From positions 1 through 64,000 of the forward strand of contig NZ_JUET01000101.1 of assembly GCF_001006485.1 (NCBI RefSeq): a stretch of DNA of 64,000 bases. Reading direction: 5' to 3'. Under the pieces are notes generated by a model. The model was not told the DNA's origin. It saw only the letters and a list, made by a program, of their open reading frames with translations, and ran no database searches. The number at the start of each line of letters is the position of its first letter. The first letter of the stretch is position 1. This stretch comes from Tannerella forsythia. GTDB taxonomy: Bacteria; Bacteroidota; Bacteroidia; Bacteroidales; Tannerellaceae. Below, one piece after another: positions 9,361 through 19,600 of the stretch. Position numbers and translations under genes: made by a program.

Positions 9361-9565
9361 TATGCTTAAAACAAGACAGACAATATAAAAATAGTTAAAA
9401 TTCATCCTGTAATGGGAGGAAAATCGATGATTTTTGCACCGTAGGTTCGACTTTATCATTCATTACTTTTAAGCATAAAAATCAAAACATTGCAGAAAAT
9501 TCTCTTATTAAACTTAACAGAGAAAGCTATAGAAGAAAATTGAATCTAAAGCAGTGCACAGAAAC

Positions 9566-9700
9566 ATGCATATAAAAAATGCGTCAGTCATTTCTTGGCC
9601 GTTTCATTTTGATCCTGTAATTTTGGGGGCGATAATTTCCGGTATAAATCAAACTAATTTATTGTTGAATAGAAAATTACGATCCAAACACAATGTATAA
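9566..9700 (+). CDS. Small ORF, 44 residues, overlapping the radical SAM start
   Basis: ATG 9566 to TAA 9700; the stop overlaps the downstream radical SAM gene, whose ATG is at 9693 (ATGTATAA). The peptide starts MHIKNASVISWPFHFDPVIL and ends basic (NRKLRSKHNV). It has no double-glycine leader and no Cys. The position and overlap would fit translational coupling or a peptide substrate of the enzyme, but a chance ORF in AT-rich DNA is equally possible. Confidence 0.3.
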   Translation: MHIKNASVISWPFHFDPVILGAIISGINQTNLLLNRKLRSKHNV

Positions 9701-10769
9701 CTTTTTAGATTATCTAACAACAGGAGGGTCTTTTATAAAAAATGTAATGTTCCCCACAAACAAGACCTTATCCTCTTTAATGATTTATTCGACTTCACTT
9801 TGTCAGTCACGTTGCAGGCATTGCTCCATTTGGGAAAAGACCCCTGTGGAGCATTTGCCGCTAAAAGACATTGTTCATATAATGTCAAGCAAATGCGTAA
9901 CGAAAAGAACAACAGTTGGCTTGGAGGGCGGAGAATTTGTTTTACATCCGGAAGCTGATGCAATACTGAGCTGGTTTCATGAGAATCATAAGAATTATAC
10001 CTTACTTTCAAACGGATTAGCTCCGAACAAGGTTGTCTCTGCCGTACAGAAATACACTCCCAAACATTTATATCTTTCTTTAGACGGAGGTAACGAAACC
10101 TATAAGATCGTCAGAGGCGTCGATGGCTACGACAAAGTTATACAGGTCATCGAACGCTGCAAAGACATTGTACCTGTTTCTCTCATGTTTTGCCTTACGC
10201 CCTGGAACTCTTTTGAAGATATGGATTATGTAATTCGGATTGCCCAAAAATATGATATAGATGTAAGAATAGGGATTTATAATACAATGGATTTCTTTGA
10301 CACGAAGGAAAAATTAATGGATGTCGGTGATGATTATATCAGACAAATCCCAAAATCAATCCATGAGACACAAGAGAATTATGATTTCGTGACTTTATAT
10401 AATGAATGGAAAAAAGGAAGTCTCAGACTAAGATGTCATAGTATTTATAACGAATTGGTTATACACTCAAACGGAAACGTTCCAATTTGCCAGAATTTAG
10501 AGGTTATTCTCGGTAATGTGTATGAGAAATCGCTCGATGAAATTTTCAATTCACGTCAAACGGCAAAGACTATTTGTGAATATTCTCATCATTGTAACCG
10601 GTGTTGGATAAACTATCACAGAAAGTTTGATATTATACTCTTACGTTCCGCAGAGAAATTTTTCCCTAAAAGACTCATTGAATTCTTTTACGGGAAATAT
10701 CAGTGGAATGATGACTTGAACTGTACTTACAAGGCATATTTCAAAAAAATCAAAAATTTAGTCAAATGA
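9693..10769 (+). CDS. Radical SAM/SPASM-type enzyme of unknown substrate
   Basis: 358 residues. The radical SAM cluster motif is Cys37-x3-Cys41-x2-Cys44 (SLCQSRCRHCSIW), followed by TVGLEGGEF, the GGE SAM-contact strand, and LYLSLDGG. A C-terminal Cys set (LRCHS, VPICQN, CEYSHHCNRC) around GNVPICQNLEVILGNV is SPASM-like and would hold auxiliary iron-sulfur clusters. Such enzymes modify peptides, sugars or lipids. It overlaps the next gene by four bases (ATGA). Very AT-rich compared with the conserved genes on either side, which suggests transfer. Confidence 0.85.
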   Translation: MYNFLDYLTTGGSFIKNVMFPTNKTLSSLMIYSTSLCQSRCRHCSIWEKTPVEHLPLKDIVHIMSSKCVTKRTTVGLEGGEFVLHPEADAILSWFHENHKNYTLLSNGLAPNKVVSAVQKYTPKHLYLSLDGGNETYKIVRGVDGYDKVIQVIERCKDIVPVSLMFCLTPWNSFEDMDYVIRIAQKYDIDVRIGIYNTMDFFDTKEKLMDVGDDYIRQIPKSIHETQENYDFVTLYNEWKKGSLRLRCHSIYNELVIHSNGNVPICQNLEVILGNVYEKSLDEIFNSRQTAKTICEYSHHCNRCWINYHRKFDIILLRSAEKFFPKRLIEFFYGKYQWNDDLNCTYKAYFKKIKNLVK

Positions 10770-11830
10770 TAGGGTTCCAAGACATAATAAAAGGTTATAA
10801 GCGCAGAAGAGACAATCAATATCTTTCTCAAGTTTATAAAAAGAATTATGCATTTATTGGGTTTGGGAATCATTGCATTCACAATCTTTATCCAATTATT
10901 CAACATTTACAGGTCAACGTAAAGTATATTTGCTGCTCTTCACCTCAAAAGGCAAAATTGATTCCGCAAAAATTTAAGAATGTCATCGGGACAACTTCGA
11001 TTGATGATATCTTGAATGATGAAACCATTGCCGGCGTTTTTGTTTCCGCTTCACCTTCTTCCCATTTTGAGATTGCATCGAAAACAATAAAGGCAGGTAA
11101 AGCTCTATTCATAGAAAAGCCTCCCTGCATGTGCGTAGAAGAACTGAACGACCTTATTGATAAGCAGCGATTATACGGACCCAATACCATCGTTGTCGGA
11201 ATGCAGAAAAGGTTTTCTCCCGTTACTGCGATTCTGAGAAAAAAACTCAGAGACAAGCAACTTGTAAGTTACAACTTACATTATCGAGTGGGTCTGTACC
11301 CTGAAGGTAATGAACTCTATGATTTATTTATACATCCGATTGATTTAGTCACGTTTCTTTTTGGCGATGCTAAAATCTTAGGTGTTCATAAAACGAACAG
11401 CAAAAACGGAGGAAGAACTTACTTGCTTATGCTGGCGCATAATCATATTGCGGGGACACTGGAATTATCCACATCCTATTCCTGGCGAGAAGCGCATGAG
11501 GCTATTTGTATCAATACGGAATCGGGTATGTATGACATGCAACAGATGGAAACACTAACCTTTACGCCCTCCTCACTTTCTTTCGGAAAGATTCCCCTTG
11601 AGAAAGTTTATACGAGGAACTCTTGCATGACTTCTTTGTATTCAAGGAATAACTTCAATCCCATATTGGCAAATAACCAAATAATCTCACAAGGGTACTT
11701 TAACGAAATTAAGGTGTTTGTCGACAGGGTAGAATGTATTAACAAACCTGCTATCCCAACGGATTTTACGTCACTGCGTACCACCTATGAAATCTTAGAC
11801 AAACTTGACAAAATAGAAGGAACTCTCTGA
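10766..11830 (+). CDS. Gfo/Idh/MocA-family NAD(P)-dependent oxidoreductase
   Basis: 354 residues. After a short N-terminal tail, YAFIGFGNHCIHN is the Rossmann dinucleotide loop and ALFIEKPPCM carries the EKP motif; the second half is the alpha/beta domain containing the substrate site (ELYDLFIHPIDL). Members oxidise or epimerise sugars and related polyols. Translationally coupled to the radical SAM gene, so the pair probably acts on one pathway. Following the stop is an inverted repeat GAGAACC/GGTTCTC (11834-11886). Confidence 0.85.
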   Translation: MIGFQDIIKGYKRRRDNQYLSQVYKKNYAFIGFGNHCIHNLYPIIQHLQVNVKYICCSSPQKAKLIPQKFKNVIGTTSIDDILNDETIAGVFVSASPSSHFEIASKTIKAGKALFIEKPPCMCVEELNDLIDKQRLYGPNTIVVGMQKRFSPVTAILRKKLRDKQLVSYNLHYRVGLYPEGNELYDLFIHPIDLVTFLFGDAKILGVHKTNSKNGGRTYLLMLAHNHIAGTLELSTSYSWREAHEAICINTESGMYDMQQMETLTFTPSSLSFGKIPLEKVYTRNSCMTSLYSRNNFNPILANNQIISQGYFNEIKVFVDRVECINKPAIPTDFTSLRTTYEILDKLDKIEGTL

Positions 11831-12033
11831 TGCGAGAACCATTCTTCACCGGATGGAGCTTTCGGTCCCTTGCCGACAGCGGTTCTCGAGTGTTTTTCAT
11901 CGTATTTAAATTAAGAAAAACGATTTGCACTTCTTGGTTGGTGGAATTTATGACGGATCGTTTCATGAAAATAAATGAGAGAAAATTCGTCTTTCTGATG
12001 ACGGTTCATGGTGAGATTCTCAAAAAAAAGCAC

Positions 12034-12041
12034 TATATTTG
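12034..12041 (+). promoter_or_regulatory. -7 box for aroQ-pyk
   Basis: TATATTTG about 49 bases before the GTG start of aroQ. The 87-codon ORF covering this site (11830-12093) has no family features and is left out. Confidence 0.55.
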
Positions 12042-12089
12042 TGCGTTGAAGAATGACAAAGATAGCATATTTCCTATAAAAAACAAAGT

Positions 12090-12509
12090 GTGAAAAAAAT
12101 TCAAATCATCAACGGGCCTAATCTGAATCTGTTGGGAAAACGGGAGCCGGGAATCTACGGCGACGTCTCGTTCGAAGATTATCTGAGGCAATTGAGGGCA
12201 GCCTGTCCGCAATGTGAGATTACCTATTTCCAGAGCAATAGCGAGGGCGAACTGCTCGATAAGATTCATGAAACGGGCTTCGTATGTGACGGTATTGTGC
12301 TTAACGCGGGTGCATATGCGCATACGTCAATCGCGTTGCACGACGCAATTAAGGCCGTAACGGCGCCGGTGGTTGAAGTGCATCTCTCGAATATTTACGC
12401 ACGTGAGACGTTCCGGCATCACTCGTTGCTCTCTCCCGTATGCCAAGGGGTCATTCTCGGATTCGGAATGGACTCGTACCGATTAGCGGTGGAGGCGCTT
12501 AATAAATGA
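12090..12509 (+). CDS. aroQ: Type II 3-dehydroquinate dehydratase
   Basis: 139 residues from GTG 12090. IINGPNLNLLGKREPGIYG carries the catalytic Tyr and Arg region, followed by FQSNSEGELLDKIHE, VLNAGAYAHTSIALHDA and VEVHLSNIYARETFRHHS, all landmarks of AroQ. It makes 3-dehydroshikimate in the shikimate pathway. Overlaps pyk by four bases, so the two are translationally coupled. Confidence 0.95.
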   Translation: MKKIQIINGPNLNLLGKREPGIYGDVSFEDYLRQLRAACPQCEITYFQSNSEGELLDKIHETGFVCDGIVLNAGAYAHTSIALHDAIKAVTAPVVEVHLSNIYARETFRHHSLLSPVCQGVILGFGMDSYRLAVEALNK

Positions 12510-13951
12510 TTAAACATACGAAAATAGTAGCGACAATCTCAGACCGGCGCTGCGACGTCGAATTTATCCGTTCGCTCTACAAGGCGGGGATGAATGTGGT
12601 GCGACTGAACACGGCGCACATGGATGAAGAAGGGTTGAATCGCGTGGTGATGAACACACGCATGGTCTCCGGCCGGATCGGGATTCTGATCGACACGAAA
12701 GGTCCGGAAATACGTACCACAAAAACATTGGCCCCGATTGAGTTCAAAGCGGGCGAACAGGTGATGATGAAGGGATGCCCCGACATTGAGACAACCCACG
12801 ATTGCATTTGTGTTTCGTATCCCGATTTCGTTAAAGACTTGTCGATCGGAAGCGGTATCCTGATCGACGATGGCGACCTGGAGTTGAAGGTGATCAGGAA
12901 GGAAACCGACCGGCTGGTGTGTGAGGTGCAGAATAATGCGATATTGGGTAGCCGAAAGAGTGTGAATGTGCCGGGGGTACGTATCAATTTACCCTCACTC
13001 ACGGAAAGAGACAAGAAGAATATCGAGTGGGCGATTGCGAATAAGCTTGATTTTATTGCTCACTCGTTTGTTCGCAACAAGAAAGATGTGCAGGCCGTGC
13101 AGCGCATCCTCGATGCCCGTAAAAGTGCAATCAAGATCATTGCCAAGATCGAGAATCAGGAAGGTGTCGATAATATCGGCGAGATTCTTCAGGCGGCTTA
13201 TGGAGTGATGATTGCGCGAGGCGATCTGGGTATCGAAGTGCCGGCTGAGCGGATACCGGGTATCCAGCGCATGCTGATCCGCAAATGTGTGGAAGCAAGA
13301 CGCCCCGTAATCGTTGCTACACAGATGTTGCATTCGATGATTAACAATCCGCGGCCGACACGCGCCGAGGTGACCGATATTGCCAATGCCATCTACTATC
13401 GGACGGATGCGTTAATGCTTAGCGGAGAAACAGCCTATGGAAAGTATCCTGTTGAAGCGGTGAAGATGATGGCCAAAGTGGCGCGTGAGGCCGAAAAAAC
13501 GAAGCTTGCGGAAAACGATATCCGCATCCCGATCGAAGGTACCGAAACGGATGTGACGTCATTCCTGGCCGAACAAGCCGTGAAGTCGTCGGCCAAACTT
13601 GGTGTTCGTGCGATTATCTCAGACAGTTATACGGGGCGTACAGCACGTTATCTGGCGGCCTTCCGGGGGCGTGCGGCCGTCTTTGCCATTTGCTATCGAC
13701 AAGAGGTGATGCGGATGCTCTCGCTCTCGTACGGTGTTTGGGCCGTATTTCAGCCGTGGCAGCCAAGTCGTCGCCAGTATTATTACGATGCCTTGAACCA
13801 GTTGATCACAAGCAGTATGCTTACCGAGCAGGACAAGGTGGCTTACCTGAGTGGCAGCTTCGGAGGGGGAGGTGGTACGACCTTTCTCGAAATCAATGAT
13901 GTACACAGAGTGCTTCAGGGAGGAGAGGAGTACCAGCTACCAACCTTTTAA
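12506..13951 (+). CDS. pyk: Pyruvate kinase
   Basis: 481 residues, normal length. Signatures: GMNVVRLNTAHMD, LIDTKGPEIRTT, the catalytic stretch IKIIAKIENQEGVDNI, GVMIARGDLGIEVP, VIVATQMLHSM, RAEVTDIANAI and LSGETAYGKYPVEAV. The Asn usually found as NFSHG is NTAHMD here, a variant loop. A C-terminal allosteric-type domain follows, ending with a glycine-rich GSFGGGGGTTF loop. Final ATP-producing step of glycolysis, coupled to aroQ. Confidence 0.95.
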   Translation: MIKHTKIVATISDRRCDVEFIRSLYKAGMNVVRLNTAHMDEEGLNRVVMNTRMVSGRIGILIDTKGPEIRTTKTLAPIEFKAGEQVMMKGCPDIETTHDCICVSYPDFVKDLSIGSGILIDDGDLELKVIRKETDRLVCEVQNNAILGSRKSVNVPGVRINLPSLTERDKKNIEWAIANKLDFIAHSFVRNKKDVQAVQRILDARKSAIKIIAKIENQEGVDNIGEILQAAYGVMIARGDLGIEVPAERIPGIQRMLIRKCVEARRPVIVATQMLHSMINNPRPTRAEVTDIANAIYYRTDALMLSGETAYGKYPVEAVKMMAKVAREAEKTKLAENDIRIPIEGTETDVTSFLAEQAVKSSAKLGVRAIISDSYTGRTARYLAAFRGRAAVFAICYRQEVMRMLSLSYGVWAVFQPWQPSRRQYYYDALNQLITSSMLTEQDKVAYLSGSFGGGGGTTFLEINDVHRVLQGGEEYQLPTF

Positions 13952-13969
13952 TATTTCGATACTACCGAC

Positions 13970-14599
13970 ATGGGCATTGAAGATTATATTCTCCAACATA
14001 GCGATGCCGAGCCTCCCATGCTGGCGAAGCTGAACCGTGACGCTCATGTGAAACTGCTCCGTCCGCGTATGATTGCGGGGCCGTTGCAGGGCCGCGCGCT
14101 GAAAATGTTCTGCCGCATACTTCGTCCCAAACGAATCTTGGAGATCGGAACGTACACGGGATATGCTACGTTTTGCATGGCCGAAGGGATTGATGAGGAT
14201 GCGGTCATCCATACGGTCGAGATCAACGACGAGATGGAACCGTTCTTCCGGTTTTATTTCGAACAGTCTCCCGACAAGAAGAAGATTCACCCTCATTGGG
14301 GGGACATACGCGATGTGCTTCCGAAGCTTGACGAGACGTTCGATATGGTGTATATCGATGCGGATAAGCGTGATTACTCCACTTACTACGAGATGGTTTT
14401 TCCGCGGGTGCGTCCCGGGGGGCTGATTCTTGCCGATAATACGCTCTGGTCGGGAAAGGTGGCGGAGGAAAAGACTCTTTCGTCCGACACTCAGACTCAG
14501 GGCATTTTAGCCTTTAATAAAAAAATAAAGGACGATGAGCGAGTCGAGAAGGTAATCCTCCCTCTGCGCGATGGCCTGACACTGATCTGGAAAAAATAA
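13970..14599 (+). CDS. O-methyltransferase family 3 (caffeoyl-CoA-OMT/TrmR-like)
   Basis: 209 residues. SAM site ILEIGTYTGYATFCMAEG, acidic loop HTVEIND, metal-binding MVYIDADKRDY and LILADNTLWSGKV are hallmarks of divalent-metal-dependent Methyltransf_3 enzymes. Bacterial members include the tRNA methyltransferase TrmR and small-molecule catechol methyltransferases; the sequence does not decide. It follows pyk after 18 bases, so it likely belongs to the aroQ-pyk transcript. Confidence 0.85.
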   Translation: MGIEDYILQHSDAEPPMLAKLNRDAHVKLLRPRMIAGPLQGRALKMFCRILRPKRILEIGTYTGYATFCMAEGIDEDAVIHTVEINDEMEPFFRFYFEQSPDKKKIHPHWGDIRDVLPKLDETFDMVYIDADKRDYSTYYEMVFPRVRPGGLILADNTLWSGKVAEEKTLSSDTQTQGILAFNKKIKDDERVEKVILPLRDGLTLIWKK

Positions 14600-14696
14600 C
14601 GACAGGGAGATTCGTTGCACTCGCCCGTCTCAAGTCGGACACAAAAATCATCCGTATACGTAGACTGTGCGTGAGGTACTTAATTGGCGATACAAA

Positions 14697-15266
14697 ATGT
14701 CAGATGAGCAACAGATATTCGATTATTTAAAGGAAGGGGATGAAGAAGCGTTTTCGTCTCTGTTCCGTAAATACTACAGGGATCTGGTGTTATTTGCCGG
14801 AACAATTCTCCCCGATCGGAAGGAACTTTGTGAAGATATCGTACAGAATGTGTTCACGGATTTGTGGAACCGGCGTAACGAGAGAGTTATTAAAACTTCC
14901 ATCAAAGGTTTTTTATTACAATCGGTTCGGAACGGCTGTTTAGATGAGTTGCGACATGACGGAGTGGTCAGAGTACATGCCGAATACATGGCTTTTTCAA
15001 GAATAGACCGTCATTGGGAAACAGAAGAATATATCTTATATTCCGATCTTGAAAACCGGCTGAGAGAAGGTTTGGACAGACTGCCTGAAGAGTACCGTAA
15101 CGTATTTGTATTGAGACACAATAAGGGGTTGAAAAATAAAGGAATAGCAACAGAATTGCATCTATCGGAGAGAACTGTCGAGGAGCGAATGGCCAAAGCA
15201 TTGAAATTTCTGCGTCATTTTTTGAGTGATTTTCTTTTCTGGATTACTTTTATAGTTTATTGGTAA
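14697..15266 (+). CDS. ECF-type RNA polymerase sigma-70 factor
   Basis: About 189 residues from ATG 14697; a GTG at 14667 would add ten. Region 2 reads AFSSLFRKYYRDLVLFA then CEDIVQNVFTDLWNRR; region 4 reads LPEEYRNVFVLRHNKGLKNKGIATELHLSERTVEERMAKAL. It is the FecI-like sigma of a Bacteroidetes sigma/anti-sigma/SusC switch: the FecR-like protein and an STN-domain SusC follow directly, so it probably drives this locus when the transporter signals. The C-terminus ends hydrophobic (FLFWITFIVYW), unusual but seen in the family. Confidence 0.9.
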   Translation: MSDEQQIFDYLKEGDEEAFSSLFRKYYRDLVLFAGTILPDRKELCEDIVQNVFTDLWNRRNERVIKTSIKGFLLQSVRNGCLDELRHDGVVRVHAEYMAFSRIDRHWETEEYILYSDLENRLREGLDRLPEEYRNVFVLRHNKGLKNKGIATELHLSERTVEERMAKALKFLRHFLSDFLFWITFIVYW

Positions 15267-15348
15267 TTTTGAGGTGTGGGAAAGTCATCATGGAAACGTC
15301 TTTTCATAAAAGAACAACATAGACTGATCAAAGAAAATATATCTGAAA

Positions 15349-16359
15349 TTGGAACGAGACATAGAAATACTGGTAGTGAAACTCTTTGACGGAACGATTT
15401 CTGCCAAAGAGGAGGAACAACTGAAAAAATGGTATCACGATGACAGAGTGAACAAGTCTGCGTTCGTGAAAATGAAGAGTGTCTGGGATGCGGCACGACC
15501 GGCTTTCTCTTCCCGGGCGGTGAACACGGATCAGGCGGAGGCTAACGTATGGAAGAAAATAAGAAGAAGACAGCGATATCGTATGGCCTTTCCGATATGG
15601 TGGCAACGAATCTCCGCAGTCATTGTCGTTCCGTTGTTACTGTTATCCGTGTATCTGTTTTTCAGTCGTCCTGCTGCAAAAGATGCTGCATGCTCCCATC
15701 AGGAAATCCAGACGCCCCCCGGTACGTACAGCCGGATTTCGTTGCCCGACGGATCAACCGTCTGGTTAAATTCCGGCAGTAAGTTATTGTATACGCTTCC
15801 TTTTGTGAAAGATACACGGGAAACCTCCTTGACCGGCGAAGCTTTTTTTGAGATTGAAGCGGACCGCATACACCCTTTTGTCGTCAAAGCAGGGGATATG
15901 AGTATCAACGCAACCGGAACCGGATTCAATGTAGAGGCCTATCCTTCCGATACGCTTTGTACTGTCACCTTGGAACAAGGGAAGGTTTCGGTCGATTTAC
16001 TTCATCGGGAAGGAATACGGGAAATGAAAGCGGGCAATCAATTTGTGTGGAATAAAAATACGGAAAAAGGCCGTATGCGACAGATCGATGCCTTATCGTA
16101 TGGCAGATGGAGAGAAGGAATACTTATATTCCATGATGAAACTCTTGAGAATATCTTCAAACGAGTCGCAAGAACATATAACGTCGATATATGTGTAAAA
16201 GACCCTGTACTCGCCCAACAACACTATCACGCAACTTTCGAACAAGAGTCACTGGACGAAATTCTGGAGCTGCTGCGAATCTCGGCTCCGATCCGTTATG
16301 ATTTCAAGGGAGAAAGACGAAAGCCGAAAAAAATCATTGACGTATATCGTACCGATTAA
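15349..16359 (+). CDS. FecR-family anti-sigma factor
   Basis: 336 residues from TTG 15349; no nearby ATG keeps the cytoplasmic part. Residues 1-75 form the sigma-binding domain (LFDGTISAKEEEQLKKWY), a transmembrane segment lies near 84-106 (VIVVPLLLLSVYLFF), and the periplasmic part has the FecR signature TPPGTYSRISLPDGSTVWLN and TSLTGEAFFEIEAD, then a DUF4974-like end (ENIFKRVARTYNVDI). It holds the upstream sigma factor until the STN-domain SusC downstream signals through its periplasmic domain. Confidence 0.92.
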   Translation: MERDIEILVVKLFDGTISAKEEEQLKKWYHDDRVNKSAFVKMKSVWDAARPAFSSRAVNTDQAEANVWKKIRRRQRYRMAFPIWWQRISAVIVVPLLLLSVYLFFSRPAAKDAACSHQEIQTPPGTYSRISLPDGSTVWLNSGSKLLYTLPFVKDTRETSLTGEAFFEIEADRIHPFVVKAGDMSINATGTGFNVEAYPSDTLCTVTLEQGKVSVDLLHREGIREMKAGNQFVWNKNTEKGRMRQIDALSYGRWREGILIFHDETLENIFKRVARTYNVDICVKDPVLAQQHYHATFEQESLDEILELLRISAPIRYDFKGERRKPKKIIDVYRTD

Positions 16360-16620
16360 ATCTCTTTTTCCTATCAACGGCCTTTCGAACCTCCGACATA
16401 TAAACTTCTTTTCTATAATGAAAGACAGTTTTCTTATTCTACTTATTATGGATGGAAGAGGCATATTTGGTCTTTTTTATTTGATTTTCAGCAGATATAC
16501 TCCCGGATAAACACTTTGATACGCCAAAAATGAAAGAAAAAATGTGGGATTTTTCTTTTGAAACGTCTTAAATATGTAAAGCGTTAAAAAATCTATGTTA
16601 ATTATCTAAATATAGAACAC

Positions 16621-19600
16621 ATGACAGCACTAACCGTTTCATTCGAAAGAAAGAGAAGAGGAGCATCGTTTTCGGCTTATCGTCGGACAACCTTTCTTCT
16701 GTGTATGTTTTTCCTGTTTTACCTGGAAGTTTACTGTGCCGAAGCGCAGACCTCCCTGTCGTTGAGGTTGCAGGATGTACCCTTAGAACAGGTCTTATCC
16801 GCTATCGAGACGCAAACAAGCTATCGTTTTTTGTATAACAAAGATCGATTAGATGTTACCCGTAGAGTCAGCATCGATGTACAGAACAAAGAATTGCCCG
16901 ACGCCTTATCGCAATTGTTTGTCGGTACGGATATCACGTATACGTTAAAAAACAAACAGATTGTGCTGACGCGATTGCCGGTAAAAGGAGTAGGTCCCGA
17001 TACCCCGGTAAAGACGATATCCGGGATTGTGAGGGACGAGAGAGGAGAGCCGGTGATCGGAGCCAATATAATCGAAAAGGGAGTACCGGGCAACGGAACG
17101 ATAACGGATGTCGATGGAATGTTTTCGCTGTCGGTTCCGGATAAAGCGATACTTGTAGTTTCTTACATCGGCTATCTGACGCAGGAAGTGCCTGCAGGCG
17201 GCGCAAATATGCACATCGTCTTGAAAGATGACACGAAGGCACTGGAGGAAGTTGTCGTGGTGGGGTATGGTGTGCAAAAGAAAGTAAATCTGACAGGAGC
17301 TGTATCTTCCGTATCAGGCGACGAGATGATTAAGCGTCCGGTAACTAATCCAACCACCATGCTGCAAGGACAAATGCCGGGTGTTCGTATTGTTCAAGGA
17401 TTGGGACAGCCCGGGAATGAGTCGACTCAAATTCGCGTACGCGGTCAAGGAACATACAGTAATGCAGGTTCTGACCCGCTGGTACTGATCGATGGAATTC
17501 CAGGTTCATTGTCGAAACTGAACGCCAATGATATCGAAAATATTTCTGTATTGAAAGATGCAGCTTCAGCATCTATCTACGGTGCGCGGGCTGCAAATGG
17601 CGTAGTGCTTGTTACCACAAAAACAGGTCGTGACAGAGGTTTTAAAATTAACTATAATGCCAACTGGGGTATCCACACGCCTACTAAAATGCTGAAAGTT
17701 GTTGTGAACTCGGCTGAATATATGGAGTTGTTTAATGAAGCAAAGAAAAATTCGGGGATATCAACAGGTTTATATACCCAAGAAATGATCGACACGTATC
17801 GTAATGCAACCGATAGGGTAAAATATCCCAATTTCGATTGGCTGGACTATATGTTCAATCCGGCACTCGTACAAAATCACAGCCTCTCTTTAAACGGCGG
17901 AAACAAAGGTGTAACATATAATATCACAATGGGATACATCCGTCAACCGGGTACAATGAAAGGGTTTCACTTCGATAAATATAATTTCAGAGTAAATGTA
18001 AAATCTAATCTGAAAGAATGGATTACGGTTGGCGTAAATATAGCATTGGAAAAAGGAGATCAAAAGAATCCACGCCAGAATCATGATGATGCTTTTCTGT
18101 CCACGTTATCGCAAGCCCCTACCTATATGCCGTTTTTACCTGATGGAAAATATGTAAATTCTGCATATGATTTTGAGAGCCATAATAAGAATATGGTAGC
18201 AATTGTGGAAAATGATGTCCTGAGAAAAACAACCGATTATGATGTCTCATCACAAATCTGGACGGATATTCAATTGGCTAAAGGACTGAGTTGGTATTCT
18301 AAAATGGCGATAAACTTGAGTGATATATCCTTTAAAGATTGGAGGCCTGTTGTAAATACTTATAACTATCATACAGGGAAATTTGCTCGTACACTTGATG
18401 TTGGGGGTGAAGGACTGATTGCTCAAAACAGCAGAGAGTATTATACGAACTTTTTTACTTATCTGAAATATGATTTTTGTTTGAACAATACGCATCATTT
18501 TGGATTACAGGGTGGATATAGCTATGAATATGACAATTACCAATTTTTGAGAGGATATCGTCAAAAATATGTAACAAATAACTTGCTTGAGTTAAATGCC
18601 GGTGCCACAGCTGTGCAAAATGCTTGGGGAAATACAACAGAATGGGCATTACGTTCCTATTTCGGTCGTTTAAACTATAATTATCGAGATCGATATTTAC
18701 TCGAAGCGAATATACGCTATGATGGGACATCAAGGATTGCCAGAGATTTTCGGTGGGGTGCCTTCCCTTCTTTTTCAGGCGCGTGGAGGATAACAGAAGA
18801 AGATTTTATCAAAAAAAATCAGATATATAATTGGTTGACAAGCACTAAACTAAGATTTTCTTACGGATTACTCGGTAATCAAAATATTTATCTGAATAAC
18901 GATACGCCGTTCCGTTATGCATATCCTTATCCCTATCAGGATCTGCTGAATTTCACAGGCGATTACACATTCGACAATAACACCTTGAGCCCTGGAGTCG
19001 CACAATCAGCCCTTGCTAATCCGGCGTTGAAGTGGGAATCGACGGCAGTGACGGATGTTGGTATTGATTTGCAGTTGTTCGGAAAGCTAAATATTACGTA
19101 CGATTGGTATCGTAAACATACCTACGATATCTTACGCCAAGCCCAAGTCACAGGTTCACTTGGATTAGGAGCACCTTTTGTCAATGGCGGCGATATGTTG
19201 AATCTGGGACATGAATTGTCCATACAATACAGTGACCGAATGACTAAAGGTATTTTTTCCGGATTGGAATACAGTGGCGGGTTTTATATCGACCTGTTTA
19301 AAAACAAGCTCCTGAAGTTCGGTTCAAGAGAGATCAGCGGATACGTGATACGAGAAAATGATCTTCCATATAATTCATTTTATATGCTCGAAGCAATCGG
19401 TATATTCCAAACACAGGAAGAGATCGACAATTCTCCGAAACAATTCTCCGGTGAATTCAAACCCGGTGATCTGAAATATCGGGATGTAAACCAAGATGGG
19501 GTAATCAATAATGAAGACCGTACAATTATTCCCGGCAGATTTCCCAAATTTGAATATTCGTTTAACGGAAATGTTTCATGGAAAGGCATCGATTTATCTT

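Noticed and set aside
11830-12093. 87-codon plus-strand ORF after the oxidoreductase
   Set aside because: No family features, covers the aroQ -7 box and its leader, and composition looks non-coding.
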